Below, piece by piece: positions 17,230 through 27,689 of a DNA stretch of 32,841 bases. The translations under genes were made by a program, and so were the position numbers. Position 1 is the stretch's first letter; the number at the start of each line of letters is the position of its first letter. Origin of the DNA: Minisyncoccota bacterium. GTDB lineage: Bacteria > Patescibacteriota > Minisyncoccia > Minisyncoccales > JAQTVQ01. The DNA lies in NCBI GenBank assembly GCA_028706715.1, contig JAQTVQ010000007.1, positions 11,411 through 44,251 of the forward strand. Reading direction: 5' to 3'. Below the pieces are notes generated by a model. That model saw only the letters and a list, made by a program, of their open reading frames with translations, did no database searches and was not told the origin of the DNA.

Positions 17230-17724
17230 ATCAACAATCAAATAAGGGCTTCCGAAGTCCGGCTGATAGACGAAGAAGGAAAACAAATAGGCGTTTTGCC
17301 TTTGAGCCAGGCTTTAAAGGCCGCGCGAGAAAAAAGCCTTGATTTAATACAAATTACCGAAAAAGTGGAGCCTCCGATTTGCAAGATTGGAAATTACGGC
17401 AAATACCTCTATTCCGTCCAAAAGAAAGAAAAGAAGGACAAGTCCGTTGGCAAGACCGGAGAGATAAAAGGCATTAGACTCGGCTTTAATATCGGAATAC
17501 ACGACTTGGAAACAAGAGCGAGAAAAGCCGAAGAATGCTTGAAAGACGGCTCTAAAATAAAAGTGGAATTGATTTTAAGGGGAAGAGAAAGAGGATTAAA
17601 AAACTTTGCCGAACAAAAAATCCAGCAATTCTTGGATATCTTAAGCTCCAAAATGCCGATAAAAACAGAAAGAGAGTTAAAAAAAGAAGCAAGATCTTTA
17701 ACGATAATCATCTCAAAAAAATAA
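17230..17724 (+). CDS. infC: Translation initiation factor IF-3, probable ATC start
   Basis: In-frame extension upstream of the listed ORF gives INNQIRASEVRLIDEEGKQIGVLPL, the canonical IF-3 N-terminus. AAGAGG lies 6 nt before ATC at 17230; no ATG/GTG/TTG between the in-frame TAA at 17203 and 17296. Confidence 0.9.
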   Translation: MNNQIRASEVRLIDEEGKQIGVLPLSQALKAAREKSLDLIQITEKVEPPICKIGNYGKYLYSVQKKEKKDKSVGKTGEIKGIRLGFNIGIHDLETRARKAEECLKDGSKIKVELILRGRERGLKNFAEQKIQQFLDILSSKMPIKTERELKKEARSLTIIISKK

Positions 17725-17725
17725 T

Positions 17726-17923
17726 ATGGCGAATAAACCAAAAACTAGAAAAGCAATCATCAAAAGGTTCAAAATAACCAAAACCGGAAAGATTTTGAGG
17801 CGCGCATCCGGACAGAACCACCTTTTGTCTAAAAGATCTTCCCAAAAGAAAAGAAGCCTAAGAAAATGGGTGGAAGTTTCCCCCAGCGAAACCAAGAAAA
17901 TAAAAAGAGTTTTAACCTACTAA
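17726..17923 (+). CDS. rpmI: 50S ribosomal protein L35
   Basis: KPKTRKAIIKRFKITKTGKILRRASGQNHLLSKRS; infC-rpmI-rplT synteny. Confidence 0.95.
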   Translation: MANKPKTRKAIIKRFKITKTGKILRRASGQNHLLSKRSSQKKRSLRKWVEVSPSETKKIKRVLTY

Positions 17924-17926
17924 AAT

Positions 17927-18271
17927 ATGGTAAGAGTAAAAAGAGGCGTTGCCGCCAATAAAAGAAGAAAGAATACAATCAAAGAAGCGAAAGGATTTAA
18001 ATGGGGACGAAAATCTAAATTTAAATCAGCGAAACTGGCATTGATGAAAGCGCGCAAATACGCTTATCGCGACCGAAAAGTAAGAAAAAGAACAGCTAGA
18101 GCGCTTTGGCAAGTTCATATTAGCTTCGCTGTCCGGGAAGAAGGGTTGTCTTATAGCAGGTTCATTGATTCCTTGAAAAAAGCCAATATTGAACTAGACA
18201 GAAAAATATTATCCAGCTTGGCCTCTAAAAATCCGGAAATATTCAAGGCAGTGGTCGCCAAAGTAAAATAA
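17927..18271 (+). CDS. rplT: 50S ribosomal protein L20
   Basis: MVRVKRGVAANKRRKNTIKEAKGFKWGRKSKFKSAK; synteny. Confidence 0.97.
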   Translation: MVRVKRGVAANKRRKNTIKEAKGFKWGRKSKFKSAKLALMKARKYAYRDRKVRKRTARALWQVHISFAVREEGLSYSRFIDSLKKANIELDRKILSSLASKNPEIFKAVVAKVK

Positions 18272-18287
18272 CTTTTTCAAAAGATTT

Positions 18288-18326
18288 AAAACCGCCACAC
18301 GATCTGATCTGTATGGCGGTTTTTTA
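18288..18326 (+). terminator. Rho-independent terminator after rplT, possibly bidirectional
   Basis: aaccgcca...tggcggtt stem followed by tttt; the opposite-strand gene ends at 18346. Confidence 0.8.
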
Positions 18327-18345
18327 AATGCAAAAAGCCAGCCTC

Positions 18346-19269
18346 TTATAATATCCTAATCTCAATATTAGAAGGCATTTTTTCTTTTTTTGAATATTTT
18401 ATTATTAATTCTTCGGCTCTTCTCAAGGCCTTCTCTTTTTTGTCTTTTGTCTTTTGTCCTAAAAATCTGACCAAAACAGCCGGTCCGGCAAAGTTCTTCG
18501 GCTCGGCAAGCAGATCTTTTGGCTTCTTTAAACCGGCTAGCTCCCCTCCTTCTTTTTGGTCGCGCGCCACAGCTATAAAAAAATCTTTTTCAAAAAATGT
18601 TCTTCCTTTTTTTAAAACTGAAATGTCTTCTCCTGTAAAAGCCGGTTTTATTTCCATCAAATTCTCCAGCTTTTTTGAGAATTGGCAGTCAGTAAGCAAA
18701 CATCCTCCCGCAGGCTGGGGAAAATACCTTATATTAAATTTTTTCGCCAGTCCCAGCTGGCCTTTTCTAGTCTTCCCTTGAAAATCAAAAAAATTATCTC
18801 TTTTTACAAGTTTTCTTTTTTCAGGGTTTGTTTCCGGCAAAAGTTTGGCCGAAAGAGGCCTTACAATAAGCTCTTCCATTCCGGACTTTTTTTCGGCGAT
18901 GTTAAAAACTCTGCCGCTTTGGGAGAAAGGCCTTTGTCCCAAAACCTCGCCGGTGGCAAGGAAGTCGGCTTTTTCCCTCTTCATTATTTTTTTGGCCTCT
19001 TGAAGCATCAGCAGATGGCAGTCAATACAGGGATTTAAATGCTTCCCTCTTCCATGCCGCGGATTTTTTACTATATCAAGCTGGGCTTTGGATATATCAA
19101 CGGTTTTAATCTTAAAGCCATTGTTCCCAGCAGATTTTTGGGCTTGATCGCAATTAAAAAAATAGCTTTCAAAGCAAATCGGAACAACATTTATGCGCTG
19201 GCTCTCTAAAATTTTATAAGCCAAAATAGAGTCCAGTCCTCCAGAAAAAAGTAAAATCGCTTTAGGCAT
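18346..19269 (-). CDS. PP-loop ATPase, tRNA thiolation-like (ThiI/MnmA-related)
   Basis: LLFSGGLDSILAYKIL (SGGxDS PP-loop), CIDCH, PAGGCLLTDCQFSKKL. Confidence 0.8.
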   Translation of the reverse strand: MPKAILLFSGGLDSILAYKILESQRINVVPICFESYFFNCDQAQKSAGNNGFKIKTVDISKAQLDIVKNPRHGRGKHLNPCIDCHLLMLQEAKKIMKREKADFLATGEVLGQRPFSQSGRVFNIAEKKSGMEELIVRPLSAKLLPETNPEKRKLVKRDNFFDFQGKTRKGQLGLAKKFNIRYFPQPAGGCLLTDCQFSKKLENLMEIKPAFTGEDISVLKKGRTFFEKDFFIAVARDQKEGGELAGLKKPKDLLAEPKNFAGPAVLVRFLGQKTKDKKEKALRRAEELIIKYSKKEKMPSNIEIRIL

Positions 19270-19327
19270 ATTATGTTGGCTCCGTATCTCAAGGTTAAAA
19301 TTTTTTTGGTTTCCAAGTTAAATATTG

Positions 19328-19774
19328 CTAACCGAGGATAGAGCCTTTTATCAAATAATTATTGGCTTGCTTTAAAGTATTTTTAGCATTGGCAAATTTC
19401 ATTTCCTTGAACGCTTCTTCAAACGGCAGCCATTGGTATCCGATATGCTCGTCGGATATTGTTATTTCCTTTTTCCTTGTTTCTGCTAAAAAAAAGGCGA
19501 CTGTCTTAAAAACGGTCCTTCCCTTAAATTTAAAAAAATAATCAATGGACTGCCTAAACCCGGAAACGAAAGAAAGGTCTTTTAATCCTGTTTCCTCTTC
19601 TATCTCTCTGCGTGCCGCCGCTTCTTCCGTTTCTCCCTCCTCTAAATGGCCTTTGGCAAAATCCCAATAGCCCCTGGATCCGGGTTTGGATCCGGCATAA
19701 TGCAAGAGCAAATAAAAAATTTCTCCCTGCTCTTCCCTAAATATAACCGCACCGGCAGATTTTTCTGAAAACAT
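19328..19774 (-). CDS. NUDIX hydrolase
   Basis: Nudix box GHLEEGETEEAAARREIEEETGL. Confidence 0.93.
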   Translation of the reverse strand: MFSEKSAGAVIFREEQGEIFYLLLHYAGSKPGSRGYWDFAKGHLEEGETEEAAARREIEEETGLKDLSFVSGFRQSIDYFFKFKGRTVFKTVAFFLAETRKKEITISDEHIGYQWLPFEEAFKEMKFANAKNTLKQANNYLIKGSILG

Positions 19775-19837
19775 AATAAATAATTAATTTCTAATTTTGA
19801 ATTTTCAATAAATCAATTTTTAAACCAACGGCAAAAA

Positions 19838-21568
19838 TTATTTTCTATGCCGCAAATATTCTAACAATTTTTCCAATGGCCAAGAATTGATAATATCCGC
19901 TGGCTCGGCCCAGCCTCTTCTTGCTTGCGCCGCTCCCATCTCCATAAAACGCATTCTATCTTTAACGTGGCTGTCGGTATTTATTGCCATTTTTACTCCC
20001 GAATCTTTCGCTTTTCTAATATTTACATCATTCAAGTCAAGCCTTTCCGGGCAGGCGTTTATCTCCAACGCCGTATTAAATTCTTTTGCCGCCCGTAAAA
20101 GCTTGGCAAAATCAACCTCGTATTCATCTCTTTTTTTCAATATCCTGCCCGTCGGATGGGCAATTATTTTGATATTCGGATTCTTCATCGCCTTGATAAT
20201 TCTTTCGGTCATTTGCTGTTTTTCCATTTTGAAATGGGAGTGCACTCCGGCGATGGCGTAATCCAATTCAGCCAAGGCATCGTCTTTGATATCTATGGAT
20301 CCGTCTTTTAGAATATTGGTTTCGGCGCCGTGTAAAATCCGAAAAGACGGCTTTTGGCTTTGAAGCTCAAGGTTTATTTTTACAATTTCGCTTTTCTGCT
20401 TTTTCAGCTTTTTTTCATCTAAACCGTTTTCTATCTTTAAATATTTTGTATGGTCGCTGATACCGATATAGTCATAATTTAACTCTATGGCTTTTTCAGC
20501 CATTTCCTTTATGCTGTTTTCTCCTCCGTTCCAGTCCGTATGGCAATGCAAGTCTCCCCTGATATCTTCCAGCTTAATCAGCTTAGGCAAACTGCCGCTT
20601 TTTGCCGCTTCAATCTCTCCGCGATTTTCCCTTATTTCCGGAGCAATCCAATCAAGGCCCAAAATATTATAAATTTCTTTTTCGTCCTTTCCCGCAACCA
20701 TTTTATCTCCCTTAAAAAGCCCGTATTCTGAAAGCTTCATTCCTTTTTCAATGGCAATTTTCCTTAAAATAATATTGTGTTCTTTGGAGCCGGTAAAATA
20801 CTGCAAAGCCGAGCCGTAGCTTTTTTCAGGAACTACGCGAATATCCATATCAAAGCCCTTCTTCATTCTTACTGATGCTTTGGTTCCTCCTTTTCCCCAA
20901 ACTTTAACTATGCCGGGCAAATTAACAAAAAAATCCATTACCTTCTTTGGATTATTTGAGGCTGCCAAAAAATCAATATCGCCAATTGTTTCTTTTCTTC
21001 TCCGCAAAGAGCCGGCAAAATCAATCCGCCGAACTTCTTTTAAATTTTTGAGATCGTTATATGTCTTTTGCGCCGTTGGAAAAATTTCTCCCAGTAAAAA
21101 TCTTCCTTTGGCTCTCTTTAGAAATTCTATGCTTTGAAGGATGTTAGCCTGGGCCTTCGGCCCGAAGCCAAACAGCATGGAAATCTTATCCTGCTTGGCC
21201 GCTTTTTCCAAGTCTTTAAGATTCGCTACGCCAAGCTTTTGAAAAAGAAGCTTGGCTCGTTTTGGGCCCATTCCCTCAACCGCAATAAGTTCTTCCATCT
21301 TAACCGGTAATTTCCTTTGCAATTCTCTATGATATTTTATTCTTCCCGTTTTGATATACTCTTCTATCTTTTTGGCAATGCTGTCTCCCACTCCGGGAAT
21401 CTCTTCCAGCGCTTTCAGTCCTCCTTTTTTATAAATATCGGCAATGTTCTTCTCCAAAGAGTCAACCGTAATAGCCGCGCTTTTATAAGCGTAAGGCTTA
21501 AAGGGAACTTCTTCGCTTTCTAAGAAGTCTCCTATTTCGTATAAAATTTTAGCGAGATCTTGATTCAT
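19838..21568 (-). CDS. polX: DNA polymerase X family protein with C-terminal PHP domain
   Basis: Helix-hairpin-helix motifs (IPGVGDSIAKKI, VEGMGPKRAKLL), GSLRRRKETIGDIDFL polX motif, PHP motif DLHCHTDWNGG. Confidence 0.95.
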   Translation of the reverse strand: MNQDLAKILYEIGDFLESEEVPFKPYAYKSAAITVDSLEKNIADIYKKGGLKALEEIPGVGDSIAKKIEEYIKTGRIKYHRELQRKLPVKMEELIAVEGMGPKRAKLLFQKLGVANLKDLEKAAKQDKISMLFGFGPKAQANILQSIEFLKRAKGRFLLGEIFPTAQKTYNDLKNLKEVRRIDFAGSLRRRKETIGDIDFLAASNNPKKVMDFFVNLPGIVKVWGKGGTKASVRMKKGFDMDIRVVPEKSYGSALQYFTGSKEHNIILRKIAIEKGMKLSEYGLFKGDKMVAGKDEKEIYNILGLDWIAPEIRENRGEIEAAKSGSLPKLIKLEDIRGDLHCHTDWNGGENSIKEMAEKAIELNYDYIGISDHTKYLKIENGLDEKKLKKQKSEIVKINLELQSQKPSFRILHGAETNILKDGSIDIKDDALAELDYAIAGVHSHFKMEKQQMTERIIKAMKNPNIKIIAHPTGRILKKRDEYEVDFAKLLRAAKEFNTALEINACPERLDLNDVNIRKAKDSGVKMAINTDSHVKDRMRFMEMGAAQARRGWAEPADIINSWPLEKLLEYLRHRK

Positions 21569-22233
21569 TATTTTTCTTCTTTACCTCTTCTGCGCGGGCG
21601 GAAAAAAAATACGTTTTTTTTGATAAAATCAAACTTTATGGGAATAATTATTGACGGCTCAACTTTATTTCTTAAAAGCAAAAGAAGAAAAGCCCCGAAA
21701 ATCCCCAAAAATCCGGTTGCGACAAAAACTTGCTGGAAAGAAAAATACGTGACTGCCAGCCCTCCCAAAGCTCCCGAAATGCCGGTGCCCAAGCCGACGG
21801 CCGTAGCGTCCAGTCCAAATTCTGTCGCTTCTTTCCCTCTATCAAGATGGCGGCTAAAGATAGCGGACCACCCTGATAAACTCATAGCCATTGCCAATCC
21901 ATGCACGGCTTCAAAAGAATAAAGCTGCCACGGCTGAACGGCATAAATATAACCGAAAGGAATCAAGGCGGAGATAAAAAGTCCGCCTGTCATAAGCCAA
22001 TAGTCGTCTTTTTCCCCGTTAAAAGAGTCCAAAAACATTCCAATCGGCACTCTTGCTAATGACTTCACAATCCAAAAAACCGCAGTGGCAAAGCCGGCGA
22101 CCATAGCGTTTCCGCCTTCAATGTTCTGCAAGATGAATATGGCAAAAACCGGGCCTATCAGCCCCCAGCCAAGCCAAAAAATCAAATCGCTCAAGACCAA
22201 TATTTTTATAATTTGATTAACTTTAAAAGCCAT
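21568..22233 (-). CDS. Half-size MFS transporter-like protein (about 6 TM)
   Basis: 221 aa, hydrophobic, MFS-like loop AVFWIVKSLARVPIGMFLDSFNGEKDDYW; stop overlaps the polX start. Confidence 0.75.
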   Translation of the reverse strand: MAFKVNQIIKILVLSDLIFWLGWGLIGPVFAIFILQNIEGGNAMVAGFATAVFWIVKSLARVPIGMFLDSFNGEKDDYWLMTGGLFISALIPFGYIYAVQPWQLYSFEAVHGLAMAMSLSGWSAIFSRHLDRGKEATEFGLDATAVGLGTGISGALGGLAVTYFSFQQVFVATGFLGIFGAFLLLLLRNKVEPSIIIPIKFDFIKKNVFFFRPRRRGKEEK

Positions 22234-22323
22234 ATAGTTGTTTTCGTTGTTTCATTCTATGGCAAAAAGACGGAGCAGTCCACAAAAAAGCCGCTATTGA
22301 CGGCTTTTTCGCTCTTAAAAGCC

Positions 22324-22794
22324 TTACGCCTCTCCGTAAGAAATTTTTAAAACTTTATAAATAAGGCTAGAAGACGGAACAGAAACGGTTTCTCCCGCCT
22401 TTTTGCCAAGTAAAATTTTTCCCACCGGAGATTCGTTGGAAATCTTTCCTTCAAAAGGATTGGCTTCAATCGTTCCGACAATGGTAAAATCAAGCTTTTT
22501 CCCTGAATTATCTTTTAAGGAGACTTTGGACCCTAGACAGACGGACCCTCCGCCGTCTTTGGGAGGCTTTATTATCTCATAATTTTTCAAGACTCTTTCC
22601 ATTTCTCGCAGCCTGCTTTCAAGCATTTCCATATCTTCATGAAAAGACAGATATTCCGAATCAATATCTTCCGACTGCAAAACCTTAGGAATTTCTCCTT
22701 TGGTCTTTGCTTCCCTTATTTTTTTTAATTCTTCAAATTCTTTTTCAATCTTAGCCAATCCCTCTTTGGTTAAATAAAATTTTTTGCCCTGCAT
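22324..22794 (-). CDS. greA: Transcription elongation factor GreA
   Basis: MQGKKFYLTKEGLAKIEKEFEELKKI...; C-terminal NPFEGKISNESPVGKILLGKKAGETV. Confidence 0.95.
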   Translation of the reverse strand: MQGKKFYLTKEGLAKIEKEFEELKKIREAKTKGEIPKVLQSEDIDSEYLSFHEDMEMLESRLREMERVLKNYEIIKPPKDGGGSVCLGSKVSLKDNSGKKLDFTIVGTIEANPFEGKISNESPVGKILLGKKAGETVSVPSSSLIYKVLKISYGEA

Positions 22795-22811
22795 AATTTT
22801 CGTTTTCGTAT

Positions 22812-22842
22812 TTTTAAAAGCTCCCTTTTTGCTAAGGGAGCT
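22812..22842 (-). terminator. Terminator-like hairpin in the greA leader
   Basis: - strand agctccctt-agcaaa-aagggagct then tttaaaaa; 9-bp perfect stem but a short U-tract. Confidence 0.5.
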
Positions 22843-22888
22843 GCTTCTGTGTTTTTTATTTGTGTTAAACTTATAAGCTTTCTCCCTT

Positions 22889-22981
22889 TTATGGCTGGCC
22901 TCCTCCGCAAATTAAAAATTTACCGGCAAGACTAACGGTTAAAGGGCAATGCATTGCAATCTGAAGCTTAAGTTTCCTCAT
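22889..22981 (-). CDS. Possible 30-aa leader ORF upstream of greA (MRKLKLQIAMHCPLTVSLAGKFLICGGGQP)
   Basis: ATG lies 7 nt after the -10 box of a near-consensus promoter; 30 sense codons and TAA, translated by hand. Confidence 0.4.
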   Translation of the reverse strand: MRKLKLQIAMHCPLTVSLAGKFLICGGGQP

Positions 22982-22991
22982 ATTAAATATA

Positions 22992-23020
22992 ATAATAGGC
23001 TCTGCAAAATTCTTTGTCAA
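22992..23020 (-). promoter_or_regulatory. Strong predicted sigma70-type promoter upstream of greA
   Basis: TTGACA (23020-23015), 17 nt, TATTAT (22997-22992) on the - strand. Confidence 0.75.
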
Positions 23021-23125
23021 CGGCTGGAATCTCCTTCTTTTTTAAGGCTTTCCGGCCTTTATCAACAGACAAGAACGGAAACAAAAACTCCGCAAGCAAA
23101 ATGCTTGCGGAGGCGATAAAATCTT

Positions 23126-23401
23126 CTAATTCTTCTCTCCTGCTTGGCAATAGAGAAAAACTTCTCCCGTTACCAAAACCGTTGTTTCTTTGGGCTGGAC
23201 TTCCAATATCCCTCTTTCTATGTCAAAAATAAAATCTTTTGACTTCTTGTCGTGGATTTCTATTTTCCCTTTTTTTAAGGGAGTGATTAATGGAATGTGT
23301 CCGTCAAGAACTGTAAGCTCCCCGGCAAGCCCGGGCAAAGTAACGGAAGCTGCTTCTCCCTGAAAAACCGTTTTTTCGTGGCTGATAAGGCTTAACTTCA
23401 T
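23126..23401 (-). CDS. atpC: ATP synthase epsilon subunit
   Basis: MKLSLISHEKTVFQGEAASVTLPGLAGELTVLDGHIPLITPLKKG; operon context. Confidence 0.95.
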   Translation of the reverse strand: MKLSLISHEKTVFQGEAASVTLPGLAGELTVLDGHIPLITPLKKGKIEIHDKKSKDFIFDIERGILEVQPKETTVLVTGEVFLYCQAGEKN

Positions 23402-23407
23402 AATAAT

Positions 23408-24781
<1,374 letters not shown>

Positions 24782-24874
24782 CTAATTTTTAAATAATATC
24801 TAATTTTTAATTTCTAAACAACCGGCTATTCCTATATAAAATCCTTGTTTAAAAATTGGTTCATTGAAAATTTT

Positions 24875-25777
24875 CTAGCTTATCGCTTCTTTGGCGGAAG
24901 TGATTTCTCCCAGCTCGGAAGTAATTTGCTCCTGCCTTGCCTTGTTATAATCTAAAATCAAAAGCTTGATAATTTCTTTGGCGTTATCGGAAGCGTTTTT
25001 CATTGCAATCATACGGGCGGAATGTTCGGAAGCGTTGGCCTCCAAAATAGAATGGTAGACTTCAAAAGTAACCAGCTCCGGAACCAAGCTTTCATAAATA
25101 TCTTTTGAGCTTGGCTCAAAAACATATTCCAAAAAAGGTTCAGACATAATTTTTTCAAAATCTTTCGGAAATCTTTCTTTTAAAAAATCTTCCAATATTC
25201 TTTCTTCCACCGGAAGAAGCTGAACCATGCAAGGCTCTTGAGCGAAAGTCGTTACAAAATCAGTGAAAATAATATAAATTTTTTGATATTCTTTTTCAAA
25301 ATACTTTACAAACAATTCGGCCAAAGGCCTTATCTCGTTTAATTTTCCGAAGTCTCCGATCCCGCTGAATTCTATTTTTATTTTCCGGCCCTTTTTTCTG
25401 AAAAAAGCCGCTGATTTTTTCCCGACGGCGGCAATTTCCACCGGCGCAGTTTTTTCAAGTTCTTGGATTTGCTTTTGGGCGTAATTTAAAATATTTTTGT
25501 TGAAAGGCCCGCAAAACCCTCTATCGGAGCTGACCACTACGGCTAATATTTTTTCAACCGGCCTTTCTTTAAAATAAAATCCTGTTGCGCCTTCTTTTTT
25601 TTGGTGAGCGCTCAATTTTTTTAATATTTGATAAACTTTCAGAGCAAACGGACGAGAGTTTAAAGCCAGCGTCTGCGCCTTGCCCATTTTTACCGCCGAA
25701 ACCAAGCCCATAGCATTGGTAATCTTGGAAATATTTTGAACGGATCCGATTTTCTGCTTAATTTCCTTTGACTTCAT
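24875..25777 (-). CDS. atpG: ATP synthase gamma subunit
   Basis: KEIKQKIGSVQNISKITNAMGLVSAVKMGKAQ; VVSSDRGFCGPFNKNI. Confidence 0.96.
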   Translation of the reverse strand: MKSKEIKQKIGSVQNISKITNAMGLVSAVKMGKAQTLALNSRPFALKVYQILKKLSAHQKKEGATGFYFKERPVEKILAVVVSSDRGFCGPFNKNILNYAQKQIQELEKTAPVEIAAVGKKSAAFFRKKGRKIKIEFSGIGDFGKLNEIRPLAELFVKYFEKEYQKIYIIFTDFVTTFAQEPCMVQLLPVEERILEDFLKERFPKDFEKIMSEPFLEYVFEPSSKDIYESLVPELVTFEVYHSILEANASEHSARMIAMKNASDNAKEIIKLLILDYNKARQEQITSELGEITSAKEAIS

Positions 25778-27272
25778 ATTTTTGCAAAGCTTCTCTTAAT
25801 CCTTTTTCCAGTTCCGAACGCAGCTCGGTACTGATATCCCTGGATTCCTTGATCTCTTTTAAAACCCCCGGCTTAATTGATTCAAAGTATTCAATAATAT
25901 CGTTTTCAGCCTGCTTAACTTGGGACAATTCAATTTTATCCAGCCATCCCTTTACAGCGGCAAAAATGACCAAAACCTCTTTTTCAAAAGGCAAGGGAGC
26001 TCTTTCTTCCTGCCTTAAGAGCATCATCATTCTTTGCCCTCTTTGGATTTTTTCTTTAGTTTCCTGGTCAACCTCTTCGGCAAATTCTAAAAAGGCTTCC
26101 AGCTCTTTAAATTGGGCTAGCTCCAATTTTAAAGTTGACGATATCTTTTTCATAGCCTTGGTTTGCGCCGCTGACCCGACCCTTGAAACGGAAAGGCCGA
26201 CATTTACTTCCGGCCTTTGGCCTTTGAGATATAAGCCGGCGTCAAAGAAAAGCTGTCCGTCGGTGATGGAAATAACATTCGTCGGAATATAGGCGGTGAT
26301 ATCTCCTCCTTGCGTCTCAATAATCGGAAGAGCGGTCAAAGATCCTCCCCCCTTTTCTTTGCTAAGCCTTGCCGCTCTTTCAAGAAGCCTTGAATGAAGG
26401 TAGAAAATATCTCCCGGATAAGCTTCTCTCCCGGGAGGCCTTCTTAAGATTAAAGCGACTTCTCTCCACGCCCACGCATGCTTTGTAAGATCGTCGTAAA
26501 TTACCAGCGCGTCTTTCCCCGCATTCATAAAGTATTCTCCCTGCGCAGCTCCGCAATAAGGAGCCAAATACCAAAAAGGAGCCGGATCAGATGATGTTGC
26601 CGCCACAACGATTGTATATTCCATGGCTCCGTTTTTTTCCAAAATTTCAATGGTTCTTGCCAGTTTGGATCTTTTTTGGCCTATGGCGACATAAATGCAA
26701 ACAGGCCTTTTTGCTTCGTTTTTTTGGTTTAAAATTACATCTATGGCCAAAGAGCTTTTAGTGGAAATTCTGTCTCCTAAAAGAAGCTCTCTCTGCCCTC
26801 TTCCTATTGGAATTAAGCTATCTACTATCTTGATGCCCGTATGCAAAGGATAATCAACCGGTTCTCTTTCTATTACCGACGGCCCTATTTTTTCAATAAG
26901 ACCGGAATCTTTGAAATTAATTTTTCCTTTTCCGTCCAACGGCCTTCCCAAAGGATCTATTACTCTCCCTATCATTTCTTCCCCCACCGGAACGGAAGCG
27001 ACTTTGCCCGTCCTCTTAACAATGTCTCCTTGCTTGATTTTGGAATCTTTTCCCAAGATAATCGCTCCCACTTCAGATTCTTCCAAGCTTAAAGCTATCC
27101 CTAATGTTTCTTCTTCTCCTTCAAATTTGATAATTTCCATTGAGCAAACATCCAACAACCCGCTGATTTTAGCGGTTCCGTCTTTAACCTCAATTACTTG
27201 GCCTACCTCCTCTTTTTGGGAGCTAAAATCCAAATTTTCTATCTCTTTTTTTAAATAATCTAAAATTTCCAT
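25758..27272 (-). CDS. atpA: ATP synthase alpha subunit; likely start at ATG 27272 rather than TTG 27296
   Basis: Operon context; GRGQRELLLGDRISTKSSLAID, AYFMNAGKDALVIYDDLTKHAWAWREVALILRRPPGREAYPGDIFYLHSRLLERAA-like region. Confidence 0.96.
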   Translation of the reverse strand: MEILDYLKKEIENLDFSSQKEEVGQVIEVKDGTAKISGLLDVCSMEIIKFEGEEETLGIALSLEESEVGAIILGKDSKIKQGDIVKRTGKVASVPVGEEMIGRVIDPLGRPLDGKGKINFKDSGLIEKIGPSVIEREPVDYPLHTGIKIVDSLIPIGRGQRELLLGDRISTKSSLAIDVILNQKNEAKRPVCIYVAIGQKRSKLARTIEILEKNGAMEYTIVVAATSSDPAPFWYLAPYCGAAQGEYFMNAGKDALVIYDDLTKHAWAWREVALILRRPPGREAYPGDIFYLHSRLLERAARLSKEKGGGSLTALPIIETQGGDITAYIPTNVISITDGQLFFDAGLYLKGQRPEVNVGLSVSRVGSAAQTKAMKKISSTLKLELAQFKELEAFLEFAEEVDQETKEKIQRGQRMMMLLRQEERAPLPFEKEVLVIFAAVKGWLDKIELSQVKQAENDIIEYFESIKPGVLKEIKESRDISTELRSELEKGLREALQKYEVKGN

Positions 27273-27305
27273 ATAATTTGCGGGCCTTGGATACAAGCCC
27301 CGGAA

Positions 27306-27689
27306 TTAAACTAATTTTTTCCTAATGCTCCCAATAAGAGTTTTTATTGAAGAGTCAATCAAAACATTATTGGTTTTGGCTTTAAAGCCTCCTATAATAG
27401 ATTTGTCTATCTGAATTTTAAATTTATCAACTTTTCCCAATTCCGGTTTCAACCTGCTTTTTATTGCTTCTACCTCCTCCTCTCCCATATCTCTGGCTAA
27501 AATTAAGACAGCTTCTTTCTCTTTGCTTATTGCTTCCATCTCTTTTAAAATTTTGGGAAGAAGATGTTCCTTCTTTTTGGCGACGGCCACCTGTAAAAAA
27601 TTACGGACGATTTCTTTTTGCCTTTCTTCTTCTTTCCCTTCCAAAGCCGCGGCAAGAGCCTTGCCAAAAATTTTTGCTTCGTTTTCCAT
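27306..27689 (-). CDS. atpH: ATP synthase delta subunit
   Basis: Position in operon; C-terminal IDKSIIGGFKAKTNNVLIDSSIKTLIGSIRKKL. Confidence 0.88.
   Translation of the reverse strand: MENEAKIFGKALAAALEGKEEERQKEIVRNFLQVAVAKKKEHLLPKILKEMEAISKEKEAVLILARDMGEEEVEAIKSRLKPELGKVDKFKIQIDKSIIGGFKAKTNNVLIDSSIKTLIGSIRKKLV

Noticed and set aside
22915-22960. GCAATGCATTGC palindrome as an operator
   Set aside because: Perfect 12-nt palindrome, but it lies inside the candidate leader ORF, is a single copy in this window and has no cognate regulator here.
25768-26292. 174-aa + strand ORF
   Set aside because: Antisense shadow of atpA.
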